Shown: positions 38,170-50,973 of the stretch, piece by piece
Layout of the letters: each line of letters begins with the position of its first letter
Numbering within the stretch: position 1 is the stretch's first letter
NCBI RefSeq assembly: GCF_009870125.1
Contig: NC_046683.1
Location: 19,415,001 to 19,479,000 of the forward strand
Reading direction: 5' to 3'
Length of the DNA stretch: 64,000 nt
Origin: Drosophila pseudoobscura
Lineage: Eukaryota; Arthropoda; Insecta; Diptera; Drosophilidae
The notes under the pieces: generated by a model
What the model was told of the DNA's origin: nothing
What the model saw: only the letters and a program-made list of their open reading frames with translations
Databases searched by the model: none
Made by a program: the position numbers and the translations under genes

Positions 38170-40556
38170 ACTGCACAATTATTTTGTAAATACAAATGGC
38201 ATTTGCCGTCGCTCTCGCCATCGCCAAGATACATATGTGCAAATAGATTGCAAATTATAGGGAAATGGCGAGTCTCGATCATGCTCTCGTTGAATACGGA
38301 CGCGTCCCAACATCGCTGTGAAAGACTGTGCAAAAGCAATAAAAACGGACAAGCCCACTACAGTGGCAACAATAAACAACAACTCTATCGTCTAACTTGT
38401 GCGAAAACTATTAGGCGCGCGACCCAAATCTACCTGTCACTAAAATGGAATAACGTTCATCAAAGTCCCTTGTCAAAGACTCTCGGAAGGTTCACAAAAC
38501 AATGTCCAAAACCATGCCCACAGCCAACTGCTAACCCTCATGTTCCCTGGCAGGACAGCGGAGCTCCTGTAGCTGGAAGTATCCCAAAAAGAAAACCCCA
38601 CTCAACTGAATGCAGTCCACCAAGTGGTCAAAACCCTACTTCTTCAAATTACTTGTCCTCCTGCTACCTTATGGACAAGCTCTCAGTTCCGCTCTTTATT
38701 ATCTAGTTTTGATCCAAAATACATTGCAGCTGGAACTGGGGGACTGGAATGCGAACCACCAATGGTGGGGAAACCCTCGCTCCTGCCCTAGAAGCCGCGA
38801 AATCACATATAACTAGCCCACAACTATATAATCTCAAGTGGAGCCAACATTCATGCCACTGGCAAGGCCCTAGTGCCCTAATGCCCATAGATTCCTGCAC
38901 GCACAAGCGAACTTCGACCTTCCTTCCGATCACTTACCGCTTCTCATTGAAATGCGCTCATCCCCTGTCGCCTCATCCAGGAAGCAGCTCTCTCTGCAGA
39001 ACCACCTTGTGCGTAGCAGGAGAAGATTAAGGAAAGCTTACATTAGAGCTCACGACCCAGACATTAAAGCTCAGATGCACAGAGCAAGCAGAAACTTTCA
39101 AAAGGCCCTCGCTGATCAAAACAGAGCCGTTACAACCGAAAGTGGCCAGGTCAATCTCTGGAAACTCTTCTCTCCCGTGGCATCAAGAGGCAGCCACTGT
39201 GCAGCTTTCCTATAAGAAACGACAACGGTACCTGGGTTAAGTCTGACTTGGAAAAAGCAGAAGCGTTCGCTAGAAATATGGAGACTAGATTCACTCCAGC
39301 CGATCACACGCGAGCAGTCTCCTGGTACTCAGAAGCGCCCCTACAGATGTCGATACCAACCCTGCCAGTTTCGCCCGCTGAAGCGGAAATAAAAGCCCTT
39401 CTGAACAATAAAGCTCCTGGGCACGACTTAATAGATACCCGCATCGCAAAACTGCTTCCACGCGAGGGAATTATGTATCTAGTTGGACTTTACAATGGAA
39501 GTGTGCACTGATTGTGATGATACTAAAGGCAGGTAAACCATCGTCAGCCCTGGAGTCATACAGACCAATAAGCCTACTGCCAGTTTTCTCAAAGATATTC
39601 GAAAGAGTGGTGGCAGAAAGCTGCGTCAAGGAAGCTATGCCACCACACCAATTCGGTTTCAGAAGACAGCACGTGACCCCGGAACAAGTTCACAGAGTGG
39701 CCCAACACATACTCCACGGTTATGAAACTAAGCAATATTGTTCAGGGGTGTTTCTCGACGTAAAACAAGCTTTTGACAAAGTCTGGCACAAGGGACTTTT
39801 ATACAAACTAAAGATTCTACTACCCGCCCCACAGTATTCAGTCATAAAATCATTTCTTCGAGAAAGAACGTTTATTGTCACAAGCTGGAGTTCCGCAAGG
39901 CAGCGTTCTTGGGCCAATCCTGTACACATTATTTACATGTGACATGCCGTTACCTCACGACAACCCAAGCAACTTCCTGGTCGCCACTTACGGTGATGAT
40001 ACTGCTATTCTCTGCTACCTCGGTGTCCACTTTGATAAAAGCCTTACCTGGGGACCACACAGCAGAGCTACAGTCATCAAATGTCAAAACAAACTTAAAA
40101 AGTTGCACTGGCTCATCAACTCAAAAAGTAAGCTTCCCCTACGCAATAAAGTCTTGTTGTACAAGGCAATGATAATCCCTATACGGACATACGCCATTCA
40201 AGTCTGGGGATGTGCACTGAAGACGCATCTGAATAAAATCAGAGTCATGCAAGCTAAGGCTCTAAGGGCGATGACAGGTGCCCCGTGGTTTGTTCGGACC
40301 GCAATGCTTGAAAAAAGATCTCCTCATCCCAAAAGATGGCGATCAAATTAACCATCACAGCAGCCGATACAACGACAGGCTCATTAACCATCCAAATGAA
40401 GCAGCTAGAGGATTACTGCACCCACAAATCCCACGTAGGGTTTCAATATTTAACTCAAAATGTTGTAGTAGATGCCCTAACCCGTTCCTTTTGCCAGAGA
40501 AGGATCTTCATTCGGAGGCCCTTTAGTTACGTCTTCTATGAGATAAAATAAACGCT
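38170..40556 (+). mobile_element. Jockey-type non-LTR retrotransposon relic, copy 1
   Basis: A possible ORF1 remnant precedes an endonuclease C-terminal part (GDWNANHQWWG, then NFDLPSDHLPLLIEM) and a reverse transcriptase. RT landmarks are SYRPISLLPVFSKIFERV, HQFGFRRQHVTPEQVHRV, FLDVKQAFDKVWHKGLLYKL, AGVPQGSVLGP and TYGDDTAIL. The coding sequence is broken by frameshifts and stops (for example after 39509). RT residues between the catalytic DD motif and YLGVHFDKSLTW are deleted, so the element is dead. It lacks the DFAIYKGVPH segment kept in other copies. The exact 5' boundary is uncertain because the ZAD promoter region precedes it directly. The family within the jockey clade was not determined. 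Confidence 0.85.
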
Positions 40557-41585
40557 TGTCATATATGTACATATATCGATACGTATTTGAAAATATCAAG
40601 GTGCATATACATATATAATATTTCGTGCAGATTTTGTTAATGTCAGCGCGGACCAAATTGCTTGCCAAATAGCGTGATCAGGTCAGTCCACGATCAGCCA
40701 AACTCTGCGCATCGTGGATTCAGGAAATGCGTGGATCGAATTCGGCGTCTCACAGTGAGGCCTTCGCCCATTTCAGCTTGCTAAATTAAAGTTCTGCGCG
40801 AAATACAAAATGTAGATATCTTCATGAAATAAACATTACTTAAAAGGAAAATCTTTCAAAATTAGGCCTGCACAATTACACTCTGAAAAGTTTAACTTTA
40901 TTCCGGAGCATATTTGCCTGTATAAAAAGTTTTTTTGTAATTTAATAGGTAATCGAATCTAATAAAAAAAAATTAAATTTATATTATAAGCCTTTGTCTA
41001 TTTTTGTATTTTTGTAAAATTATTGTTATTATTATTGTAAGAGATGGAGAGAGATAACTAACTAAGGTGGTTTAGAGCTGGCTGCAGGGCCTTGGCCTTG
41101 GGCTATGTTGTTGGACATTGCTATTGATGGTGGTGGTGTATTGACAAATGTTGTGAATTAACCTAATAATAACTAGTTGATTGAGTAGTTTATACATTTA
41201 TTGGATACATGGCTTTGGCTATCTTATTATGCATTATTGTATTTAAAGGGGCTTTTAGAGTTTGTGGTACATGTTGGATATTTTAAGGAAGAGCACGATT
41301 TTTTGTATGTTGTTTGGGTTAAGGTTTTTAAGGAGATCTGTCGGGCTGAGAGCTGGACATGAATTAAGTAGGTAGCGTTGTTATTTTGGCGAAAAGAGCA
41401 GGATGGTGGTTGGTTACGGTTAAGCTAATGTTGAATAAGCCGAAGTTAATTTTTAGCTGATCCAGCCTGCTAAACTTTTGGTGGCAGGAGCCAAAGTAAT
41501 TTTTGTAAAATAGTCATCCACATTGGAAGTATTATCCAACAAATTAAATGTCTTTAAAGAATAACTATTTGTGGATTTTTTGTAC
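40557..41585 (+). repeat. Amplified spacer, left copy (with about 130 bp absent elsewhere)
   Basis: AT-rich spacer shared in reverse orientation with 50953-51850, 54790-55687 and 60677-61510. The left copy alone contains an extra GC-richer stretch at about 40657-40782, where the others read straight from AGCAAGCT to GACATTAAC. No coding potential was seen. Confidence 0.8.
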
Positions 41586-41601
41586 AGTTTTACCGCCTAG
41601 C

Positions 41602-41999
41602 TCATTTTCCAGAGTCGGCATCCTGCGCTTTCACCTCTGAATTGGATGTTTCGCCAGGAGTTTCGTCGTCTGTTGGCAGATCGTTTTCTGGCAGTCCCGC
41701 GCGTTGTTGCAGCAAGTTCTCCTGAGTCTCGAGGGCGCGTGCTCGGAATATGACTGCGCGATTCAGAGATTCTGCACAAGATGCACATATGCAGCTGGGT
41801 ACGCGCGGATCCTTTTTCAGCTGCGTTTCATATGGAAATCAGTGAAATCATATTTTGTTACTTATTAGATGCAACTTACCGCTAGGTTGTTCGTCACCAA
41901 ATTGAAGTTCAACAACAGTTTGGCGTTCTTCTTCTGGAACAGGTTCCTGCCTTTGGTGTTATACATGGCAGACCTACAAGCTCGGCATTGATTATTCAT
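41602..41999 (-). pseudogene. Truncated ZAD gene, left copy, frameshifted
   Basis: The exons are 41999-41880 (40 codons; CRAC ZAD half) and 41820-41602. The second half of the ZAD is present (CICASC), but a 14-bp deletion relative to the right-arm truncated copies shifts the frame to a TGA after DADSGK, giving 112 aa. All zinc-finger exons are missing; the sequence fuses to the amplified spacer. It could still encode a ZAD-only peptide. Confidence 0.7.
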
Positions 42000-42129
42000 C
42001 CTTATATTTGGTGAACGTGCACTATTCAAAGTTTAATACTAATTTGCTTATACGAACACACGGCTGACTAACTTCAGGGTTGATTGAGAAAAACATCGAT
42101 AGCTGTATCGATAATATCGCCGCGCGAAA

Positions 42130-43745
42130 CTGCACAATTATTTTGTAAATACAAATGGCATTTGCCGTCGCTCTCGCCATCGCCAAGATACATATGTGCA
42201 AATAGATTGCAAATTATAGGGAAATGGCGAGTCTCGATCATGCTCTCGTTGAATACGGACGCGTCCCAACATCGCTGTGAAAGACTGTGCAAAAGCAATA
42301 AAAACGGACAAGCCCACTACAGTGGCAACAATAAACAACAACTCTATCGTCTAACTTGTGCGAAAACTATTAGGCGCGCGACCCAAATCTACCTGTCACT
42401 AAAATGGAATAACGTTCATCAAAGTCCCTTGTCAAAGACTCTCGGAAGGTTCACAAAACAATGTCCAAAACCATGCCCACAGCCAGCTGCTAACCCTCAT
42501 GTTCCCTGACAGGACAGCGGAGCTCCTGTAGCTGGAAGTATCCCAAAAAGAAAACCCCACTCAACTGAATGCAGTCCACCAAGTGGTCAAAACCCTACTT
42601 CTTCAAGTTACTTGTCCTCCTGCTACCTTATGGACAAGCTCTCAGTTCCGCTCTTTATTATCTAGTTTTGATCCAAAATACATTGCAGCTGGAACTGGGG
42701 GACTGGAATGCGAACCACCAATGGTGGGGACACCCTCGCTCCTGCCCTAGAAGCCGCGAAATCACATATAACTAGCCCACAACTATATAATCTCAAGTGG
42801 AGCCAACATTCATGCCACTGGCAAGGCCCTAGTGCCCTGGATTTCGCTATCTACAAAGGCGTTCCCCATAGGCGTTCCCCTGCACGTACAAGCGAACTTC
42901 GACCTTCCTTCCGATCACTTACCGCTTCTCATTGAAATGCGCTCATCCCCTGTCGACTCATCCAGGAAGCAGCTCTCTCTGCAGAACCACCTTGTGCGTA
43001 GCAGGAGAAGATTAAGGAAAGCTTACATTAGAGCTCACGACCCAGACATTAAAGCTCAGATGCACAGAGCAAGCAGAAACTTTCAAAAGGCCCTCGCTGA
43101 TCAAAACAGAGCCGTTACAACCGAAAGTGGCCAGGTCAATCTCTGGAAACTCTTCTCTCCCGTGGCATCAAGAGGCAGCCACTGTGCAGCTTTCCTATAA
43201 GAAACGACAACGGTACCTGGGTTAAGTCTGACTTGGAAAAAGCAGAAGCGTTCGCTAGAAATATGGAGACTAGATTCACTCCAGCCGATCACACGCGAGC
43301 AGTCTCCTGGTACTCAGAAGCGCCCCTACAGATGTCGATACCAACCCTGCCAGTTTCGCCCGCTGAAGCGGAAATAAAAGCCCTTCTGAACAATAAAGCT
43401 CCTGGGCACGACTTAATAGATACCCGCATCGCAAAACTGCTTCCACGCGAGGGAATTATGTATCTAGTTGGACTTTACAATGGAAGTGTGCACTGATTGT
43501 GATGATACTAAAGGCAGGTAAACCAACGTCAGCCCTGGAGTCATACAGACCAATAAGCCTACTGCCAGTTTTCTCAAAGATATTCGAAAGAGTGGTGGCA
43601 GAAAGCTGCGTCAAGGAAGCTATGCCACCACACCAATTCGGTTTCAGAAGACAGCACGTGACCCCGGAACAAGTTCACAGAGTGGCCCAACACATACTCC
43701 ACGGTTATGAAACTAAGCAATATTGTTCAGGGGTGTTTCTCGACT
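42130..43745 (+). mobile_element. Non-LTR relic, copy 2, 3'-truncated
   Basis: The same broken element as copy 1, cut abruptly within the RT just after SGVFLD (43744). The sequence then runs into an AT-rich segment. The identical breakpoint occurs at 48810 in the right arm, so the truncation predates the inverted duplication. Confidence 0.85.
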
Positions 43746-44660
43746 GAAAAATTTTCTAAATAACATATCGTTAAAATGTATATATAAACCTAATCATTTA
43801 ACTCTTAAAATATGTAGTAAGTCAGTGTAAATATTATTAATATTAGATCATAGTTTAAGTAAAGCTGATTTCTAATAATAAAAAAAAATAAAATAAAAAA
43901 AAAAATCGGGAAAAAAACCTCAGATATCATTTGAAGAAATTGAAACTAGTAGAGATAAACTCCTTTATGTTCTGTGTTTTAGTGCAGGAAACATCGGAGC
44001 GTGAAGGAGATCTCCACATTTGTGGGGCGCAACAGTGTTCCCTGTTAGGATGTGTGCAGCAAGTCCCACCAAAGCCTAAACGTAGAGCCACATTATACTA
44101 CTGACCGACACAAAGCATCAATACGAGTATGTGGTCGCAGTGCAGCAAGGCCTTGCAACGGAAATAATAGTAGCAAGAATTTAAACACCAAGCTGCAGTG
44201 TTTGTGGACACTGAGGTAGGAATGACAGTCAAGAGACTCTTGTTGGAAGTCGCAAATGCTTTTGTGAATCTCGGGATAGCCAGGGATTGCAGGAAAAAGT
44301 TTTTGATGGACATTTGAGGATGAAACATTCATAGGTGTTACGTTAAACCACCTTCCTTTTGGAATATTATACTCTGCTCTGAATGCGAGTATATTGTAAA
44401 GCTGTTAAACATTAAATTGCCGGGTGTTCGCCCACCCCGAATTAAATTCTACAACAAATAGTAGCTAGTCTTAGTAGTTCAATTCATTCCATTTAAACAA
44501 TTAAGTATTGCTTAAGAAACAAATCGAACGTTGGTATCGATGGATTAGAGATAAATTATTTACAGAGCTCCGCAGCGGTCATATATACATAGTAGGAATG
44601 CTAAAAAGGGCCGAAATGATATTGTCTTGGCAAAGGCAGATTGCTATTGTCGCAGGCACA
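43746..44660 (+). repeat. Inner segment of left arm, non-coding
   Basis: Mirrored at about 47890-48809. It includes an A-rich tract near 43880-43915 and a minus-strand ORF (44332-44093) whose mirror copy is shortened in frame by small changes. No family was recognised. The arm match ends near the GTCGCAGGC at 44650-44658. Confidence 0.7.
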
Positions 44661-45083
44661 AGATTTCTCACGTCCGCTTATTCTAAGTTATTTTCCGCAG
44701 CTTCACTTTAGCAATTTTGGCCGATTTTCGTTCCAGGTAGTATTGGGTTCTACCGAACACGTAACGGGGAAACCTGTGATTGCTGGTAAAGCTCCCACAC
44801 AGTAGCTTCCCTAGATCCATGCTGGTTTAACAGCAGTCCGGCTTAAGCTTGTCTCTTGATGGGAGCTTTCAGCAGCTACTCCCAAAGTACTTTTCTCTTA
44901 TCTTCTCCCTTATCTTACATCTAGTAAAAGAGTATGAAAAGACAATACTTTAAAAGATGCTCGATGTGGTTCTACTTACAGTCACAACTGGCCACTACGC
45001 ACGGCTGTGACGGGCTCGGAAGAATAAATGTGCGACTAGAGGTGTGTTAACAGGCTTTGCGTCGTCAGATATTAACAAACAAA

Positions 45084-45603
45084 ATGTGAGTATGCTAAAG
45101 TGCCTGCAATTATTCAAATAGAACTGAATACAAGAGATAAGGTCTGCGAATTCGTTTGGGTATGGGTATGCGTCTGCGTCTGCATACTCCCTGTGTACGT
45201 ATACATGCAAGTGTTTTAACATTTTGTGTATTTCCTTTCTTGTTTTGTTTTTAGGGAAGAAAATAGGCGGAAGCAGAGAGTGGAGTTGCTGTCCTCGGAT
45301 GGAGAAGTCATTATTATTGATAGGAAAATCGCCAATCGATTCGCAAGAATTAGAGATTTCCTAGGAGCTAATGATTGTCTGTACGTTCCGAATATAAGAT
45401 CTTTTATTTTGCGGAAGGTGCTGACCTGGTCATTCTACCATAAAAATGATCCCGGGCTCAAGAGCGATAGCGAAAGCACATGGTGGTACACAGAATTCTT
45501 CAATGTGGACCAGACCATTCTATTGGAACTGATGGAGACAGCCGACTTCCTGGACATGAGGAGTCTGTTCAATGTAGCCCAGGGGCTAAGGAGAAACGAG
45601 TAA
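45084..45603 (+). CDS. Skp1-like protein (SCF adaptor family), C-terminally short
   Basis: Splicing AT (45084-45085, donor GTGAGT at 45086) to exon 2 at 45255 (TTTTTAG acceptor) creates the start codon itself: AT|G, followed by GAAGAAAAT. The product is 116 aa. It matches Skp1 along its length: ELLSSDGEVIIIDRKIA, VPNIRSFILRKVLTWSFYHK, then TEFFNVDQTILLELMETADF and LDMRSLFNVAQG. Skp1 joins cullin-1 to F-box proteins in SCF ubiquitin ligases. The BTB-like cullin-facing fold is present, but the protein stops where Skp1 (about 162 aa) would continue into the last F-box-binding helices and the WCEEK tail. It may be a partial-function or dominant-negative adaptor. Drosophila has several Skp paralogues (skpA-skpF); which one gave rise to this is not clear. 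AATAAA follows at 45653-45658. The gene sits in the loop of the palindrome. Confidence 0.8.
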
Positions 45604-47613
45604 CTTCTATGTATGTACATAGGGGAATGGATTACAGGAGCCACGAATACAAAATAAAGTAATAAATGGTGCTGAAGATAGTCATAAGTTTATTTTGTTA
45701 TACCTATGCCAAGAATACACCTAACACCTAATAATTATAGTCGTATCTAGTCCTTGGCTGAGAAGGAACTGGTAAAGGAACAGCATAAAGTATTCGAGCG
45801 GTCCCTGTTTTGCAGTACTATTTCATGCCATCGGTCATGCCACCCAAAAAATGATCTAAAAGCTCCGAGAACAACAAACACCTGGCATCGGAGCAAGAGC
45901 GCCTGGCTGTGCCGAGAGCTTTTAAAGCTCGCCCAGATCAGTACAGCTTTGTTTGATCGATCAAGCATCTTCGCTTTGATTCAGCTGAAAGTGCTCTGAT
46001 ATCTACCATCTGCCAGTTTTTTGTGACTATGGCATAGTATGATAGAGTGGTGTGATTTGTACAAGATTTTTGTGGGATATCTTCAAATACTAATTACCGA
46101 AATGGAGAATATTTAAAAAAAAAATAACGGAAGTTTTTGTTTGAACAACTTGCTATATTGATATACATATGTATAATGTAGATGTCTGATCGAACCGACT
46201 TCGGCCAATGATTTGCAAATTCATAAAAGAAATCTATGAGCAACATTTCATTTGATACTTTTTAAGCTTTTCAAGGCTCATACATATTTATACATATACA
46301 TACATACATAGAGATATGTACATATGTACATATATATGTATGTAGCTGTCAGAGCATCATTTAAATCAGCTGACAGTCTGCGCATCCCAGCTGGGCTAAT
46401 GCTGCCTTAAAAAAGCTCAGATCGAAATTTTGAAAGCTTCTTTAGCTCTGATCCGCTTTTGGCTCCTCCCTTTTTAGCTGTAGCAGTCGCCATTCCTCAA
46501 GACGGACCATTTTTCCAGTGACATCGATCGTATGCAAAAATAGGTATTGGTTCCTTATCTCTAAAACCTATTACAATTAGGGACCAAATTAGGAAACATT
46601 GGAAACATTGTTTTCGTCTGGTTTCTGTTGTTGTTGGTGAGCTGTGTGTGTTTTGTTGTGTTGTGTTATTTTGAACCGTGTTAAATGGAATATAACCGTT
46701 TAAAAAATTAAAATTTTGGTTTTTCAAACCGTGTCAGGTTGAATAAAAAAAACTGCTTAACGTATGAGTATTTCGTTTGTTGATATATTATATAAATCAT
46801 AAATTATAAGTTTTATTAATTATTTCAATAAAATAGACTGTTCTACAAAAAATTGTATTTTTTAAACTATCTATTTTTTTTTTTGTATTTTTCAACCCTA
46901 ACTGTAGAGATAGTTTCCGGGAAAGAAGCTTAATCCCAATCCTATTAACTCATAACTCGCCTGCGACTTTTAGAGATGTCAAAGGAATCCCAGGAATCGA
47001 GAAACATATATTATAAAAATTGCAGATGATGCAAAACGAAGATCTTTTTAACATCTTGGCATCCTCTTCCGATCTATTTATTTCATCCATGCGAGGTTCC
47101 AAAAGGAATAAGCTAGTTTTAATTATTCTTTAGAAAAGTCAAAGTTTTTATAAATTCAGCACAATGTCGATGAGTATTTTACAGATTAAAATGACTAAAT
47201 CAACTTAAAAAAAATTGTTTAAACAAAACACATATAACATTGTTCATATCCTACCACAATCAACCCACTCCCGCATTAACACACTATTCAATCTGGCCCT
47301 TTTTCGAACAGCGATTCCGAAAGATAGAGAAAGAAAGCATGACCAATTCCGGCCAATAGAGTCAGGTCAATCTAATTGAAAATATTCAGTTTTCTGGGAG
47401 AGCTCGTAAGGGAAAAAAAAATTAAGAAAGCGATTAGAAATACAAGCTTTTTCTTCGGCATTGTCAGGTGGAGAAAGACATTATCAGCAGGGTACAAAAA
47501 GTAGATATTCCCATGGTAAAGGTGCTGAGATGCAACCTTTTAATTCTGCATTTGTTTCAGTCACATAGTTTGACGGTTAAATTCTTGTTTGGTTGAGGTT
47601 TATTCTTTTGGGC
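45604..47613. other. Palindrome loop, AT-rich, no gene recognised
   Basis: Contains TA/CATA microsatellite sequence (46280-46345) and long AT-rich tracts. A minus-strand ORF (45968-45747) has protein-like composition but no known family and no splice support. Confidence 0.4.
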
Positions 47614-47840
47614 TTAGGCCACGCCATAGCCCACCAAGAAGACAGCTAAAAGGGCTGCGCACAGCCAGCCACTTCCAGCTACAAAATCACGGGCCTTTGT
47701 CAACTCCTAAATTATCATATTCCTAGACTGTGGATTGGCGACGAAGGACGGCACACGGACGTTGCTTTCATGCAACTCGATCGTTTCCAGGGCTTAGTTC
47801 CTGTGCTATCTCCGCATATTCAGAATGGTTCCCTTGCTGC
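47614..47840 (-). pseudogene. Relic of a tail-anchored protein gene
   Basis: Minus-strand reading gives NVRVPSFVANPQSRNMII, an in-frame TAG (47707-47709), then ELTKARDFVAGSGW and a 16-residue hydrophobic segment ending VGYGVA with TAA at 47614-47616. This resembles the C-terminus of a tail-anchored membrane protein. The TAG could instead be the end of a splice acceptor (TTTAG before GAG). No family was recognised. Confidence 0.35.
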
Positions 47841-48809
47841 AAGACCTACGGCTCTTCTACAGCACGTACCCCGTGAGAAAACTTATGCCTGCGACAATAG
47901 CAATCTGCCTTTGCCAAGACAATATCACTTCGGCCCTTTTTAGCATTCCTACTAAATATGACTGCTGCGGAGCTCGAGAAGATGCTACCATGGCAAGGGT
48001 CCTCACATCCAACATTCCAATTCTGTAAATAATTTATCTCTAATCCATCGAATTGTTTAAATGGAATGAATTGAACTACTAAGACTAGCTACTATTTGTT
48101 GTAGAATTTAATTCGGGGTGGGCGAACACCCAGCAATTTAATGTTTAACAGCTTTACAATATACTCGCATTCAGAGCAGAGTATAATATTCCAAAAGGAA
48201 GGTGGTTTAACGTAACAGCTATGAATGTTTCATCCTCAAATGTCCATCAAACACTTTTTTTGTGCAATCCCTGGCTATCCCGAGATTCACAAAAGCATTT
48301 GCGACTTCCAACAAGAGTCTCTTGACTGTCATTCCTACCTCAGTGTCCACAAACACTGCAGCTTGGTGTTTAAATTCTTGCTACTATTATTTCCGTTACA
48401 AGGCCTTGCTGCACTGCGACCACATACTCGTATTGATGCTTTGTGTCGGTCAGTAGTATAATGTGGCTCTACGTTTAGGCTTTGGTGGGACTTGCTGCAC
48501 ACATCCTAACAGGGAACACTGTTGCGCCCCACAAATGTGGAGATCTCCTTCACGCTCCGATGTTTCCTGCACTAAAACACAGAACATAAAGGAGTTTATC
48601 TCTACTAGTTTCAATTTCTTCAAATGATATCTGAGGTTTTTTTCCCGATTTTTTTTTTTATTTTATTTTTTTTTATTATTAGAAATCAGCTTTACTTAAA
48701 CTATGATCTAATATTAATAATATTTACACTGACTTACTACATATTTTAAGAGTTAAATGATTAGGTTTATATATACATTTTAACGATATGTTATTTAGAA
48801 AATTTTTCA

Positions 48810-50400
48810 GTCGAGAAACACCCCTGAACAATATTGCTTAGTTTCATAACCGTGGAGTATGTGTTGGGCCACTCTGTGAACTTGTTCCGGGGTCACGTGC
48901 TGTCTTCTGAAACCGAATTGGTGTGGTGGCATAGCTTCCTTGACGCAGCTTTCTGCCACCACTCTTTCGAATATCTTTGAGAAAACTGGCAGTAGGCTTA
49001 TTGGTCTGTATGACTCCAGGGCTGACGTTGGTTTACCTGCCTTTAGTATCATCACAATCAGTGCACACTTCCATTGTAAAGTCCAACTAGATACATAATT
49101 CCCTCGCGTGGAAGCAGTTTTGCGATGCGGGTATCTATTAAGTCGTGCCCAGGAGCTTTATTGTTCAGAAGGGCTTTTATTTCCGCTTCAGCGGGCGAAA
49201 CTGGCAGGGTTGGTATCGACATCTGTAGGGGCGCTTCTGAGTACCAGGAGACTGCTCGCGTGTGATCGGCTGGAGTGAATCTAGTCTCCATATTTCTAGC
49301 GAACGCTTCTGCTTTTTCCAAGTCAGACTTAACCCAGGTACCGTTGTCGTTTCTTATAGGAAAGCTGCACAGTGGCTGCCTCTTGATGCCACGGGAGAGA
49401 AGAGTTTCCAGAGATTGACCTGGCCACTTTCGGTTGTAACGGCTCTGTTTTGATCAGCGAGGGCCTTTTGAAAGTTTCTGCTTGCTCTGTGCATCTGAGC
49501 TTTAATGTCTGGGTCGTGAGCTCTAATGTAAGCTTTCCTTAATCTTCTCCTGCTACGCACAAGGTGGTTCTGCAGAGAGAGCTGAGCGCATTTCAATGAG
49601 AAGCGGTAAGTGATCGGAAGGAAGGTCGAAGTTCGCTTGTGCGTGCAGGAATCTATGGGGAACGCCTTTGTAGATAGCGAAATCCAGGGCACTAGGGCCT
49701 TGCCAGTGGCATGAATGTTGGCTCCACTTGAGATTATATAGTTGTGGGCTAGTTATATGTGATTTCGCGGCTTCTAGGGCAGGAGCGAGGGTTTCCCTAC
49801 CATTGGTGGTTCGCATTCCAGTCCCCCAGTTCCAGCTGCAATGTATTTTGGATCAAAACTAGATAATAAAGAGCGGAACTGAGAGCTTGTCCATAAGGTA
49901 GCAGGAGGACAAGTAACTTGAAGAAGTAGGGTTTTGACCACTTGGTGGACTGCATTCAGTTGAGTGGGGTTTTCTTTTTGGGATACTTCCAGCTACAGGA
50001 GCTCCGCTGTCCTGCCAGGGAACATGAGGGTTAGCAGTTGGCTGTGGGCATGGTTTTGGACATTGTTTTGTGAACCTTCCGAGAGTCTTTGACAAGGGAC
50101 TTTGATGAACGTTATTCCATTTTAGTGACAGGTAGATTTGGGTCGCGCGCCTAATAGTTTTCGCACAAGTTAGACGATAGAGTTGTTGTTTATTGTTGCC
50201 ACTGTAGTGGGCTTGTCCGTTTTTATTGCTTTTGCACAGTCTTTCACAGCGATGTTGGGACGCGTCCGTATTCAACGAGAGCATGATCGAGACTCGCCAT
50301 TTCCCTATAATTTGCAATCTATTTGCACATATGTATCTTGGCGATGGCGAGAGCGACGGCAAATGCCATTTGTATTTACAAAATAATTGTGCAGTTTCGC
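48810..50400 (-). mobile_element. Non-LTR relic, copy 3, 3'-truncated
   Basis: Mirror of copy 2 with the same break after SGVFLD at 48810. Same ORF1-like remnant, partial endonuclease and N-terminal RT. 48262-48461 and the inner arm segment lie on its centre side. Confidence 0.85.
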
Positions 50401-50524
50401 GCGGCGATATTATCGATACAGCTATCGATGTTTTTCTCAATCAACCCTGAAGTTAGGCAGCCGTCTGTTCGTATAAGCAAATTAGTATTAAACTTTGAAT
50501 AGTGCACGTTCACCAAATATAAGG

Positions 50525-50973
50525 ATGAATAATCAATGCCGAGCTTGTGGGTCTGCCATGTATAACACCAAAGGCAGGAACCTGTTCCAGAAGAAGAACG
50601 CCAAACTGTTGTTGAACTTCAATTTGGTGACGAACAACCTAGCGGTAAGTTGCATCTAATAAGTAACAAAATATGATTTCACTGATTTCCATATGAAACG
50701 CAGCTGAAAAAGGATCCGCGCGTACCCAGCTGCATATGTGCATCTTGTGCAGAATCTCTGAATCGCGCAGTCATATTCCGAGCACGCGCCCTCGAGACTC
50801 AGGAGAACTTTCTGCAACAACGCGCGGGACTGCCAGAAAACGATCTGCCAACAGACGACGAAACTCCTGGCGAAACATCCAATTCAGAGGTGAAAGCGCA
50901 GGATGCCGACTCCCTGATTAGTAGTCTGGAAAATGAGCTAGGCGGTAAAACTGTACAAAAAATCCACAAATAG
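50525..50973 (+). CDS. ZAD-only short gene, right-arm copy 1
   Basis: The exons are 50525-50644 (GTAAGT donor) and 50704-50973, giving 129 aa with an open frame. The complete ZAD is kept: CRACGSAMYNTKGRNLF with its cysteine pair, then PSCICASCAESL. The acidic linker runs to LENELGGKT and then into spacer sequence encoding VQKIHK and TAG. All C2H2 fingers are lost. The ATG, intron and DRE pair upstream are retained. ZAD dimerises, so a fingerless product could titrate the full-length protein; that is inference. Confidence 0.6.

Larger units (their letters stand above)
36850..44660 (+). repeat. Left arm of a large inverted repeat
   Basis: Everything from about 36850 to 44660 recurs in reverse complement between about 47890 and 59390, with the same order: full ZAD gene, non-LTR element, spacer, truncated ZAD gene, truncated non-LTR element, inner segment. 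Exon lengths of the two full ZAD genes are identical. The left arm is about 3.7 kb shorter because it has one repeat unit fewer. Confidence 0.9.

Noticed and set aside
38115-38339. 74-aa ORF antisense to the start of each non-LTR relic (repeated in all copies)
   Set aside because: It recurs only because the DNA is duplicated. It overlaps the ZAD promoter and the relic, and has no recognisable domain.
45747-45968. Minus-strand 73-aa ORF downstream of the Skp1-like gene
   Set aside because: Peptide-like in more than one frame but with no family, start context or splice evidence. Left as unassigned loop sequence.
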